Shown: positions 8,798 through 17,929, counted from the first letter of the stretch. The stretch is DNA of 64,000 bases from Petrimonas sulfuriphila (GCF_051201015.1 NZ_JBPEHI010000001.1), one strand, 5' to 3'. Numbers and translations: made by a program. Notes: generated from the letters alone by a model not told the origin.

Positions 8798-11700
8798 CTA
8801 GAATGTTAGATTGACTCCGAGATTAAAACTCTTATTTAGCGGGTATACCCAACCGGCATTATATGCTCCCTCGATACGCTCCGGGTCAAAAGGTTTTACA
8901 AACGGATCAGTTAAAGTAAGTAGATTATAGCCGTTTATGTATACTCTAAGATTTTGCATGTTGAGTGAATTTACAAACTTTGAGGGTAGACTGTATCCAA
9001 CTTCTAGTGATTTTAATCTTAAATAAGATGCATCGCGTCTCCACACTGAACTTTCATGGTACATGGCTCCCACATCAGGTTGTCGTCTTATCGCAGGCCA
9101 GTCACCTTTTATCCATTCGCTGTCTGAGGTATATGGATCGGACAAATGCCATCTGTTGTAGAAATATGCTGGCATATTGCCATCATTCCAGAGCATTGTT
9201 GCATAATTGTGTGTAAATCTTACGCTATATTTACCTGATCCCTGCCATAACATGTTAAAATCAAAATCTTTCCATTTTGAATTGAATATTAAACCGTAAT
9301 GCAATTTTGGATTACCTCCCCATGCTAAAGGGATAATATCATTTCCATCAATTACACCATCATCATTGACGTCTCTGTATCGAAAATCACCTGGAATCTC
9401 GAGACTGTTACCCAAAGTGCCATTTTGAATTGGAGCATTAACAATTTCTTCTTTTGATTGAAATTGACCAATATAGTCATACATCCAAATTACATCACTC
9501 CATCTTTCATTTTGTCCGTTGCGCCAACGATCCATACTATTTACAAAAGGACCCCTTTCTGCATATACAACCATTCTGCGTGCAAAATTGACATTCCCGC
9601 TAACATTAAATGAAAAATCAGTTGTCACTTTTTTAGCGTAGCCGATAGAGAGTTCAATACCCCTCACTCTATCTTTATTTAAATTCTCTTGAGGTAAACT
9701 TGCTCCAAAAGTATTTGGCAGTGTGGCATTTCGGTAAGCCAATAATCCCGAACGATCTCTTTGATAAACATCAAATTCAAGATTTATTTGATTGTTTAAT
9801 AATCCTAAATCAAATCCAAGATCTTTAACGATCGAAGTATACCATGTCAATTTTTCGTTAACAACCCCAGGCGCAGATGCCCCACTTGTCCATGTTCCAT
9901 TAGCAAATTCATGCCCGCCAGCGTTCAAAGAAAAACCACCTATGTATTGAAACGGACTTCCTGCATCTTCACCTATAACACCATATGAACTTCTTAATTT
10001 TAGATTTGATATGAAGGGTACATTATTTTTAATAAAGTTTTCTTCCGATATTCTCCATCCCGCAGAAACAACGGGAAAAAATCCCCACCGTCTATCCGGA
10101 TGGTATCTAAAAGAACCATCATACCTTGCTGCAAATTCAAATAAATATTTTCCCAGATAATCGTAATTTAATCTCCCCAATAACGAACGAAAACCTGATC
10201 TGTCTTCCATTCCACTTGTCCTTTGATTATTCTCATCACCCATATTAATTTGGTCAATAGTAAAAAACTGGAACTCTCTTTGTAATGCAGCAGAACGAGA
10301 CCAACCATTACGCTCTTCATACACTCCTGTAAATCCTAGATTGTGTTTTTCATCAAACGTTTTCTTATAATTTACATGAGCTTGTAAAGTAATACCATTT
10401 CCATCGGACCATCCATTATTTAAAGTGGTTGGATGACCAAAGCGTATTGGAACATATTCATCACTTGTTTGATCGTAAGTGAACATGTTAAAACTTTTGT
10501 ATAACGATTTTGAGTAACCGTTACCATGTTCATAGTATGCTATCCCTTTTAACTCAAGGCCTTCAACAAATGGCACATCATATTTTAATGATACGGAAGA
10601 TTTAAAGGATTTAGCAACACCTTTGGTATAGCCAACTAAGTCTGAATTTGATGTGACTAATGGATTATATGCTTGACCGTCATAAACATAGGCCGGGTAA
10701 TCTACATTGTTGTTTGCATAGGGAGTATGAATTGGCAGCTCCGAAACAGTTCCTCTTATGATATCCATTATTGGCCATCTTGAGCCATCCTTTTCATCAT
10801 ACCACCCTGATAAATCAATTTCAGTAGTAAGATTATTATTCAAGCGTGCAGTAACATTTGATCGAAAAGAATACTTTTCGTACTGGATGGCATTTGATTT
10901 TAACAATCCGGGATCTTTTAGGAATCCCAGGCTGGCGTAATAATTAACTTTATCACTTCCGCCTCGAACGGAAAAAGTATGTTGTTGCTGGATGGCTGTT
11001 TTTTTCATTGTTTCATTATACCAATCAACACTTTCATAGCCTTCCCCTCCTTGTCGCCACAATTCGACTTCTTCTTTGGTGTAAATAGGAGCTAATCCCA
11101 TATTTACAGCGGCATCATTACGCATCTCAATCCACTGATAAGCATTTGCCATTTCGGGCATTTCAGTTGGATTGCTAATGCTGATAGATCCGTTATATTG
11201 AAATTTTGGTTTACCTTCAGAACCCCGTTTTGTGGTAACCAAAATAACCCCGTTTGCCGCATTCATACCATAAATTGCGGCTGCTCCATCTTTAAGAATA
11301 GATATGTTTTCAATATCTTCTGGATTGAGACGTTGAAATTCTGTACTGCTGACCCTGGTCGTGCCATCTATTATAAATAAAGGAGATCCGAACCCACGAA
11401 TGTTGATCATTGCATCGTATTCACCAGGAGCACCTGTGTTTTGACGAATCTGTAATCCTGGTATTTTACCCTGTAACCTTTGAGCCAAGCTTGTATGCGT
11501 GGTTGTTAGAATGTCTTCATTTTTTATTGTGCTAATTGCAGCTGTCAGATTTCCTTTTTTTTGTGTACCATAACCAACGACCACTAATTCGTCCAATGTT
11601 TTCGTATCTTCCTGGAGTACAATGTTCAAAACATTTCTGCCATCCACTTTAATTGTACTTGTAATCATGCCTATGTATGACACTTCTAATATAGCATCCG

Positions 11701-11914
11701 AGTGCACATTGCTTAATACGAAATTACCATCACTATCCGTAACTGTCCCATTATTACTGTTTTTCTCTATAACAGTTACTCCTATCAACAATTCTCCGTT
11801 TATATCAGTAACAGTACCTCTGACGGTAGTGTTCTGAGCAAATACACATAGTGGAAATATCCACAACATGGTGAATAATATCCCTTTAATTAGCTTTAAT
11901 GATTCTTTTTGCAT
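8798..11914 (-). CDS. SusC/RagA TonB-dependent transporter (PUL1)
   Basis: This 1038-residue outer-membrane transporter imports oligosaccharides into the periplasm using TonB energy. After a signal peptide ending at VFAQ come a carboxypeptidase-regulatory-like beta domain (about 28-115), a linker with LDELVVVGYGTQKK typical of SusC, the plug (about 115-230, with the SILKDGAAAIYGMNAANGVI motif) and a 22-strand barrel ending in a terminal Phe (NLGVNLTF). It has no STN domain, so it is not expected to signal through an anti-sigma factor, which fits the absence of a local ECF sigma/FecR pair. It is the first gene of PUL1 and has a leader of roughly 330 bases. Confidence 0.95.
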   Translation of the reverse strand: MQKESLKLIKGILFTMLWIFPLCVFAQNTTVRGTVTDINGELLIGVTVIEKNSNNGTVTDSDGNFVLSNVHSDAILEVSYIGMITSTIKVDGRNVLNIVLQEDTKTLDELVVVGYGTQKKGNLTAAISTIKNEDILTTTHTSLAQRLQGKIPGLQIRQNTGAPGEYDAMINIRGFGSPLFIIDGTTRVSSTEFQRLNPEDIENISILKDGAAAIYGMNAANGVILVTTKRGSEGKPKFQYNGSISISNPTEMPEMANAYQWIEMRNDAAVNMGLAPIYTKEEVELWRQGGEGYESVDWYNETMKKTAIQQQHTFSVRGGSDKVNYYASLGFLKDPGLLKSNAIQYEKYSFRSNVTARLNNNLTTEIDLSGWYDEKDGSRWPIMDIIRGTVSELPIHTPYANNNVDYPAYVYDGQAYNPLVTSNSDLVGYTKGVAKSFKSSVSLKYDVPFVEGLELKGIAYYEHGNGYSKSLYKSFNMFTYDQTSDEYVPIRFGHPTTLNNGWSDGNGITLQAHVNYKKTFDEKHNLGFTGVYEERNGWSRSAALQREFQFFTIDQINMGDENNQRTSGMEDRSGFRSLLGRLNYDYLGKYLFEFAARYDGSFRYHPDRRWGFFPVVSAGWRISEENFIKNNVPFISNLKLRSSYGVIGEDAGSPFQYIGGFSLNAGGHEFANGTWTSGASAPGVVNEKLTWYTSIVKDLGFDLGLLNNQINLEFDVYQRDRSGLLAYRNATLPNTFGASLPQENLNKDRVRGIELSIGYAKKVTTDFSFNVSGNVNFARRMVVYAERGPFVNSMDRWRNGQNERWSDVIWMYDYIGQFQSKEEIVNAPIQNGTLGNSLEIPGDFRYRDVNDDGVIDGNDIIPLAWGGNPKLHYGLIFNSKWKDFDFNMLWQGSGKYSVRFTHNYATMLWNDGNMPAYFYNRWHLSDPYTSDSEWIKGDWPAIRRQPDVGAMYHESSVWRRDASYLRLKSLEVGYSLPSKFVNSLNMQNLRVYINGYNLLTLTDPFVKPFDPERIEGAYNAGWVYPLNKSFNLGVNLTF

Positions 11915-12028
11915 TTCATTCTCAATTTAAGTTACATTTAATTATTTGGTAAAAAATAGGTGTCACATTACAGGTTTTTTATTTTAAAAATTTATATATT
12001 TGATTATGGAAAATATAATTAGCGGCTT

Positions 12029-12046
12029 GCTAAACCGGTTAACTAT
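12029..12046. promoter_or_regulatory. LacI-type operator candidate, copy 1 (PUL1 leader)
   Basis: GCTAAACCGGTTAACTAT, an exact copy of the site at 12201-12218. The centre AACCGGTT is a perfect palindrome with a central CG, the hallmark of LacI-family operators. It lies inside the predicted transcribed leader of susC, about 115 bases before its start codon. Confidence 0.6.
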
Positions 12047-12200
12047 GTTTTTCGAAATTTTTCCTAATTTATTAATGTAAATCTTTACTTAAACTAAATC
12101 GTTGTTTAATATTTTTTTGTTGATAAAATTATATTTATCTACTAGTGAGTTATGGCATGAGTCAATTTTTTAAAATACTTTGAGAGATCTCATCAAGTAT

Positions 12201-12218
12201 GCTAAACCGGTTAACTAT
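12201..12218. promoter_or_regulatory. LacI-type operator candidate, copy 2 (PUL1 promoter-proximal)
   Basis: The second exact copy of GCTAAACCGGTTAACTAT, 172 bases from the first and in the same orientation. It starts about 30 bases downstream of the predicted susC promoter -7 box (12250-12257, minus strand), a position where a bound repressor would block early elongation. Confidence 0.6.
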
Positions 12219-12249
12219 ACTTGTCTACAATTATATATCGTATTTTTGT

Positions 12250-12281
12250 CAAAAATAAGTAATTTCTATCAATAATACAAA
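12250..12281 (-). promoter_or_regulatory. predicted primary-sigma promoter of the PUL1 operon
   Basis: On the minus strand, TTTG (12281-12278) is followed after exactly 20 bases by TATTTTTG (12257-12250). This matches the Bacteroidetes consensus of a -33 TTTG and a -7 TAnnTTTG. Transcription would start near 12243, giving a leader of about 330 bases before susC that contains both operator candidates. The -7 box is half of a 17-base near-palindrome (12241-12257), so a second -7-like box faces the other way, but without a well-spaced -33 element. Confidence 0.55.
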
Positions 12282-12405
12282 ACATATAAAATAAATTAAC
12301 TAAGATTAACTAAACGTGGAGTGTTATAGATATTTACGAGTTTCTCGGGTTTTTAAGAGGCTATCAAAATATTTTTAAATTTACACGTAAAACGAAGAGT
12401 CGATG

Positions 12406-12925
12406 TTAAAATTTTAGTTTCAAGTCGCATGACGAATGCTTCAAATCCCGGGCAAGTTCACCCATGAGTTTATTATTTAATCTTCTGTTCGGTTTAATCC
12501 CTGACATGCAAATAAATCGTTCAAGCAGATAAACATTGTTTATCATTGTTTTACATGATGCCTTCAAAAGGAGTTTCCTCCTTCTTTTGCCGGGTTAACA
12601 GAGGTAAAAGATGCGTTAAAGTTGAACAATGGCTTTGTAACGTTCCTTGCCTGCGATTATCTGTGTCCGGAGAAATTTTTGGTATCCCTGAAACAACACC
12701 CGGTTTGGAGATATTTTCGGGATCAATGGCTATGGCTTTTCGATCTCCGGTTAGGACCCTGTCAGACAAAGACAAGTTGAACTCCATCCAATCAAAATCC
12801 TTCGATAAGTTCTCGCTATATCGCCATTCACACGATTTTCCATATCTTCCCGATTGTCGGAAATTAATTATCCCGGAAACGACCAAGTATAAAAATAAAC
12901 GCCCCCATAAGGAATCATTGGAAAC
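12406..12925 (-). pseudogene. decayed transposase remnant (IS4-like, Bacteroidetes type)
   Basis: Three minus-strand pieces in different frames read as one broken transposase. The N-terminal piece (about 12925-12690) reads INFRQSGRYGKSCEWRY, then FDWMEFNLSLSDRVL and AIAIDPENISKPG, resembling the start of the catalytic domain with its first Asp. A middle piece (about 12650-12560, shifted frame) reads LFNFNASFTSVNPAKE. The C-terminal piece (12546-12406) reads LLERFICMSGIKPNRRLNNK and ends in a stop. Between the first and second pieces most of the catalytic domain is missing, so there was an internal deletion plus frameshifts. I saw no clear terminal inverted repeats. Overlapping open frames on both strands here are by-products. 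It is an old, inactive insertion between PUL1 and the divergent gene group. Confidence 0.7.
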
Positions 12926-13172
12926 TTTTGTTTAACTTCGTGGCTAGTTTACCAGAAACATCACTACAGATACCTCTATATTGGTCAAGCACGCTGAACT
13001 TTTTTACGTTTTTAATAGTTTTTAATCAGCTGTAATTATGTCGAAACCAGAAATATAACTATCTTATTTATTTTGAACTATGTTGTGTAAATCATTGAAA
13101 TTAATCAGTTATTTGAATATTTACCGAAGTATCCCCTAAAAAGATATCTTCTCTTTTTATTTTTTACATGCA

Positions 13173-14195
13173 ATGGGAACAATAAATTATCGCCGTTTTT
13201 CATGCAATGTTGTCACAATTGTTTTCATCCTGTTTTTGGGGATGAAAACCCCTCTGCAGGCCCAACAGAATTGTTCATTTCCTCAGCGGCGTACATTCTC
13301 AGTAGAAGATAACAAAATTCGAATATACACCCCGGAAGTCGAGGATACCGTCAAACTACTGGTAGCATCCGATACCCATTTATGGATGAGCGATGAACGT
13401 GAAAACGATTTTCAAAAATTCAGTAAACGAATGTCAGACGCATATCACGTTACAAGGCATTACGATACAAAGGAAGACACCAATCCCGAAAAAGCTTTTC
13501 TCGAAACAATTTCAAAAGCGAGCAATTTAAAAGTAGATGCCATTGCACTGTTGGGTGATATTTTCAGTTATCCGTCAGAGGCTGCAATTGAATGGGCAGC
13601 CAAAAATCTGAACGATTCGGGCATACCTTATTATTACGTATGCGGAAATCATGACTGGCATTATGAAGGTATGCCGGGACCATTAAAAGACTTGCGGCAA
13701 AAATGGATTAATAATCGGCTCTTAAAAATGTTTCATGGAAATGATCCCATGAAATATTTTGTCGATTTAAAAGGAATGCGACTTCTTTTTATCGATAACT
13801 CAACGTATGAAATTTCATACGAACAATTGATGTTTCTGCAACAACAGATTGAAACAAAAAAACCACTTATTGTGATGATGCATATTCCCTTGTATGCAAC
13901 AGGGCGAAATGTCGGATTTGGCTGTGCTCATCCAGATTGGAAATCATCAAACGACCACTCATTTGAGCTTGAAAAACGCGAACCCTGGCCGCGAGATGGG
14001 CATTCTCCAGTTACATTTAAATTTAGAGAAGAAATAATTAATGCTCCTAATGTACTTGCGGTTTTTGCCGGTCACATTCATAAACAGTCGCTCGATGTTA
14101 TGAAAGGAGTTCCTCAATTTGTAACACAGTATAATGCTTGTGGTGCATTTTACGACGTAGTGATTATTCCCCAACGAGCTATAAGTGTAAAATAG
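13173..14195 (+). CDS. exported calcineurin-like metallophosphoesterase
   Basis: This 340-residue protein has an N-terminal signal peptide (hydrophobic stretch about 12-24, then LQAQQ). The full metallophosphoesterase motif set is present: D67 and H69 in ASDTH, GD at 128-129, GNHD at 158-161, H237 in MMHIP and GHIH at 300-303, so both metal sites should form. It would hydrolyse a phosphomonoester or phosphodiester in the periplasm; the substrate is unknown. It starts a three-gene plus-strand group with an unknown lipoprotein and a GH2 enzyme, so it may remove phosphate decorations from the same glycan, which is inference. Start choice: the first ATG that gives a signal peptide. Confidence 0.85.
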   Translation: MGTINYRRFSCNVVTIVFILFLGMKTPLQAQQNCSFPQRRTFSVEDNKIRIYTPEVEDTVKLLVASDTHLWMSDERENDFQKFSKRMSDAYHVTRHYDTKEDTNPEKAFLETISKASNLKVDAIALLGDIFSYPSEAAIEWAAKNLNDSGIPYYYVCGNHDWHYEGMPGPLKDLRQKWINNRLLKMFHGNDPMKYFVDLKGMRLLFIDNSTYEISYEQLMFLQQQIETKKPLIVMMHIPLYATGRNVGFGCAHPDWKSSNDHSFELEKREPWPRDGHSPVTFKFREEIINAPNVLAVFAGHIHKQSLDVMKGVPQFVTQYNACGAFYDVVIIPQRAISVK

Positions 14196-14285
14196 AAAAT
14201 TAATTGATGTCGTATAAGTGGTTTATTACATATCGATTTTGGATGATTTGTTCAGTTGCAAGAACCAATAAGAGTCAATAAAAAT

Positions 14286-15530
14286 ATGGAGGGAATTAAA
14301 ATAATCTATTTAGGAATTATTATTGCAATACTTTCAAGTTGTAGCGGTAAAAACCCGAAATCAGACTACCTCTTTGATGAAACAGGGATATCAAGAGAAA
14401 ATCTGGAAAACTATCTTCAACGGTCGGTAACGATGGCAGAATTCCTGACGGTAGACCCTTTCTGCAACGACGCCACCTACCCGGATAAGGAAAGAGATGT
14501 GAAACTGATTCAAAATATTGGAGCCAAATTTATTGGTCGCTCCATTTATCGCTGGGGGGATGAGGAAGACTTTAACGACCCCTGCTTTTTGCAAAACGCG
14601 AAGATTCTTGTGTCGAAGGTACACAAAAATGATCCGGATGTGATTTTTCAGGCGGCAATTTTTGAGGCAATAACCACGGAAGTAAACAGTATCGAGTTAC
14701 CAGAATGGGTTTTTGTCGAATTTGGAATGCCTTACGAAAAACGTAAATTCCGCTACGATGAGATGTTGAATAGGGACGGCAAATATGTTGATTTTTGGGA
14801 CAAAAACTCGAGTGTTCCCGATATCACACGTTCAGAAACTCAAATGTGGTTCATGTTTCTCGCCGGCACATACATGCATATCGGTTGCGAAGCGCTTCAT
14901 TTGGGACAGATCGCGCTGATAGGCATGGAAGACCGGAATTACGAACACTGGGGGAAAATGCTGGACAAGATTCGCGGTTATGCAAGAAGGCATGCCCGCA
15001 GAAAATGGGTGTTGCTGGATGCACATACACCCTCTGGCGGGATGGTTGTCAATGGTGAAAGCCTGTTGGATTTCAATTCATTCCCGTTGCGGATCAAAGA
15101 GATCCCTGACAAACCACAACATTCTGTTCTGGAAATGGGTTATCTCGACAGCTTTTTTGGTCGCAGCCAAGGAGGCATCACTCCTTCCGGATGGGAATGC
15201 GAGTCTTTGCCATACCTGGTTGAGTTCGACAATTTTGGGGTGAGCGACAGGCCGGGTGAGGCGACTATTGATTCGCACTATGTCTGGGGGTACGATGAGA
15301 TCACATGGTTTTGTCTTCAGAAAGAAGTCTACCGAAAAGAATGGCTGAGGTATGCCTACGACTGGATCCTAAAACATGACCCTAACGGATTTTTACAGAT
15401 GCCTGTGTGCCGCATCATGGTGACAGGTGATGGGCAGCCGGTTAAGAAATGCCACGCTAACACACGAACAGCCGATTTCCCCCATGGGCTGAACCTGGAA
15501 GAGACCATTAAAAATATTTGGTTGCAATAA
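14286..15530 (+). CDS. unrecognised lipoprotein, possible TIM-barrel glycoside hydrolase
   Basis: I do not recognise the family. The ATG at 14286 gives a clean lipoprotein signal (lipobox LSSC, Cys19); the frame stays open to 14256, but that start would put charged residues before the signal. The 414-residue product alternates strand-like and helix-like segments (RDVKLIQNIGAKFIGRSIY, VIFQAAIFEAI, LHLGQIALIGMED, RKWVLLDAH), as in a TIM barrel. Acidic residues sit near strand ends (FEAITTE, IGCEALHLGQ, VLEMGYLDSFF) and could be catalytic. It is rich in Trp and Tyr like carbohydrate-active proteins. It lies between a metallophosphoesterase and a GH2 beta-mannosidase-like gene, 10 bases before the latter, so a glycan role is likely but unproven. 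Confidence 0.6.
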   Translation: MEGIKIIYLGIIIAILSSCSGKNPKSDYLFDETGISRENLENYLQRSVTMAEFLTVDPFCNDATYPDKERDVKLIQNIGAKFIGRSIYRWGDEEDFNDPCFLQNAKILVSKVHKNDPDVIFQAAIFEAITTEVNSIELPEWVFVEFGMPYEKRKFRYDEMLNRDGKYVDFWDKNSSVPDITRSETQMWFMFLAGTYMHIGCEALHLGQIALIGMEDRNYEHWGKMLDKIRGYARRHARRKWVLLDAHTPSGGMVVNGESLLDFNSFPLRIKEIPDKPQHSVLEMGYLDSFFGRSQGGITPSGWECESLPYLVEFDNFGVSDRPGEATIDSHYVWGYDEITWFCLQKEVYRKEWLRYAYDWILKHDPNGFLQMPVCRIMVTGDGQPVKKCHANTRTADFPHGLNLEETIKNIWLQ

Positions 15531-15540
15531 ACAGAATACA

Positions 15541-17874
15541 GTGAAAAACTACAATCGATTGATCCTATTCATCCTATTCAGCATGCATACAATCTTTGCA
15601 GAATCCCAGCTACAGCAGCTGGACTGGCAGATAGCGTATCACAAAGAAGAAGCGGCTTCACCCCAAAAATGGGTTAACGCACAGGTTCCCGGAGCTGTAC
15701 AGTTGGATGTAATGAGCGGAGAGGAGTATGCACAGCCCTGGTGGTACGGAGACAACTTTCGTCAGTTCGACTGGATGGAGTCCTGGTATTTCACATACAA
15801 AACCCGTTTTAAGAAACCCGTTTTAAAAAGAGGGGAACGGCTGTTCTTTTTTTCGAAAGGGATCGATTATCAGTTTAAGATGTACCTGAACAGCCAGAAG
15901 ATATGGGAACAGGAAGGGATGTTTACTTATGTTGATCTGGATATAACGGACTACCTGGAAAGGGAAAATGAGCTGAAAATCGTGCTCATGCCCATTCCAA
16001 CGATTGGCGTTCCCTATGAAAAGGGTAAGGAGACGTACCGCCAGAACGCACGTGAGAGTGTTAAGCCCGCAGTCAGCTATGGCTGGGACTGGCACCCGCG
16101 CCTGGTCACCCGCGGCATATGGGATGAAACCGGACTGATAGTCCGTAATCAGTCGCGTTTCTGTGACGTTAAACTGGACTACAGCCTGAATGAGGCCCTG
16201 ACAGATGCAGATATATCCCTTGGGATTGAAGGGAATGAAATTGCCGGGAAAAAAATCAGATGGATTTTGACCGATCCGGAAGGAAAAATTGTTGTTGATA
16301 AACAGTTTCTGGTAAACGACGACAAGAGTATCAGCTATCATTCCCTGCCTGAAATCAAGCTTTGGTGGCCCAACGGATACGGCCTGCCATCGCTATATAG
16401 CAGTAAGCTGCTGCTGTTGGATCAAAACAATAGGGTGTTGGAACAACATGCCGAAAGGATAGGGTTTCGCAAGGTGCGGCTGATCATGAATGAGAAGCTA
16501 CAGGAAGAATCCGATTTCCCAAAAACCCGCTCTGTGGCACCCATGTCGCTGGAAATCAATAACCGTAGAATTTTTGCGAAAGGCTCCAATTGGGTTCATC
16601 CCGAGCTGTTCGTCGGATTAATCACCTCCGAGCTGTACCGGAAGCAGCTCATCCTGGCCCAAAAAGCCAATTTTAACCTATTACGCGTGTGGGGTGGGGG
16701 CATCACCAACAAAGAGGTTTTTTACGATATTTGTGATGAGCTGGGCATCATGGTGTGGCAGGAGTTTCCATTGGCTTGCAACAACTACACCGATGATGAG
16801 AAATATCTGAAGGTTCTGGAGCAGGAAGCTCGTTCAATTATCGACAGAATAAAGAAGCATGCTTGTCTTGCCATCTGGTCGGGGGGAAATGAATTGTTCA
16901 ACAGCTGGAGCGGGATGACTGATCAGTCGCTGGCCCTGCGCCTGCTCAACAGTCTTTGTTATGAGCTGGATCGCCACGCTCCCTTTATATACACATCACC
17001 GCTTTACGGCATCGGCCACGGACATTATATTTTCTACGACAGAGAGCGGGATGAGGATGTGTTTCAATGGATGGCACGAGCCAAAAATACCGCGTACACA
17101 GAATTCGCGGTTCCCGGGGCTGCCAATATTGAAGTGTTGAAAAGCTTTATCCCGAAAGAAGAGTTTTTTCCTCCAAAACCGAATACGGCCTGGGAGAGTC
17201 ATCACGCCATGGGGGCATGGCAGGCGGACAGCTGGCTGGACATGCCAACACTGGAGAACTACTTCGGCAAAATAAAATCAATCGAAGAGCTGGTTGCCTA
17301 CAGCCAGTTGTTACAGTGTGAGGGATTGAAGTTTATTTATGAAGAGGCACGCCGTCAAAAGCCTTTTTGCAGCATGGCGTTGAGTTGGTGTTACCAGGAG
17401 CCTTGGCCAACAGCGGCGAACAACAGCCTGATCAATTGGCCGAACGAAGTGAAGCCTGCATACCACCATGTGACCAAAGCATGTCGACCCATATTGGCCA
17501 GTGCGCGCATTCCGAAATTTGAGTGGAGTGCCGGAGAGCACTTTTCATGCGACCTATTCATGTTGAACGATGCCTATAGAAGTCTTGAAAAATCAAGCAT
17601 GGAGGTTGTCCTGCAATATGATGATAAGGAAATGCTGTTGATGAGATGGGATTGCCCTGCATCCGATGATTTCCGCAATGTGGAAGGCCCCACAGCAACA
17701 GCAGTGATTCCTGAGATGGAGAGAGATCTGTTCACCCTGTCAATACGGGTAGCGGGTAAACCGGAATACAATTCATCCTACCTGCTATACTATTCAGGGA
17801 ATAACAGTAAAAGAGCGCTGCCCTCAGAGGCATACTATAAAGGAGAAACAGAATTTACCTACAATAATAATTAA
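15541..17874 (+). CDS. GH2 family beta-mannosidase-like enzyme
   Basis: This 777-residue protein starts at a GTG and has a signal peptide (cleavage near FAES). Domain order: GH2 sugar-binding jelly roll (about 25-205), Ig-like domain (about 206-315), TIM barrel (about 330-660) and a beta-rich C-terminal region. The acid/base is Glu451 in AIWSGGNELF and the nucleophile Glu521 in AYTEFAVPG. WGGGITN and DELGIMVWQEFPLAC place it with beta-mannosidases. It differs clearly from the shorter GH2 enzyme of PUL1 and keeps the C-terminal domain that one lacks. It probably releases terminal beta-mannosyl residues in the periplasm. It follows the unknown lipoprotein by 10 bases and is followed by a clear terminator. 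Confidence 0.88.
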   Translation: MKNYNRLILFILFSMHTIFAESQLQQLDWQIAYHKEEAASPQKWVNAQVPGAVQLDVMSGEEYAQPWWYGDNFRQFDWMESWYFTYKTRFKKPVLKRGERLFFFSKGIDYQFKMYLNSQKIWEQEGMFTYVDLDITDYLERENELKIVLMPIPTIGVPYEKGKETYRQNARESVKPAVSYGWDWHPRLVTRGIWDETGLIVRNQSRFCDVKLDYSLNEALTDADISLGIEGNEIAGKKIRWILTDPEGKIVVDKQFLVNDDKSISYHSLPEIKLWWPNGYGLPSLYSSKLLLLDQNNRVLEQHAERIGFRKVRLIMNEKLQEESDFPKTRSVAPMSLEINNRRIFAKGSNWVHPELFVGLITSELYRKQLILAQKANFNLLRVWGGGITNKEVFYDICDELGIMVWQEFPLACNNYTDDEKYLKVLEQEARSIIDRIKKHACLAIWSGGNELFNSWSGMTDQSLALRLLNSLCYELDRHAPFIYTSPLYGIGHGHYIFYDRERDEDVFQWMARAKNTAYTEFAVPGAANIEVLKSFIPKEEFFPPKPNTAWESHHAMGAWQADSWLDMPTLENYFGKIKSIEELVAYSQLLQCEGLKFIYEEARRQKPFCSMALSWCYQEPWPTAANNSLINWPNEVKPAYHHVTKACRPILASARIPKFEWSAGEHFSCDLFMLNDAYRSLEKSSMEVVLQYDDKEMLLMRWDCPASDDFRNVEGPTATAVIPEMERDLFTLSIRVAGKPEYNSSYLLYYSGNNSKRALPSEAYYKGETEFTYNNN

Positions 17875-17877
17875 CAG

Positions 17878-17905
17878 ATCAACAGTCGAGTTGATAATTT
17901 TTTTT
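17878..17905 (+). terminator. intrinsic terminator after the GH2 beta-mannosidase-like gene
   Basis: ATCAAC (17878-17883) pairs with GTTGAT (17890-17895) around a six-base loop, followed by AA and eight T (17898-17905). The stem starts three bases after the stop codon. It closes the plus-strand group and separates it from the convergent FAD-dependent oxidoreductase gene. Confidence 0.7.
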
Positions 17906-17929
17906 ACTTGTAAGCTGTTATGAAAGTTA

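Noticed and set aside
12546..12935. Plus-strand open frame of 129 codons
   Set aside because: It is antisense to the transposase remnant; its product has no recognisable motif and no plausible start region.
15823..16341. Minus-strand open frame of 172 codons
   Set aside because: Antisense to the GH2 beta-mannosidase-like gene, no recognisable domains.
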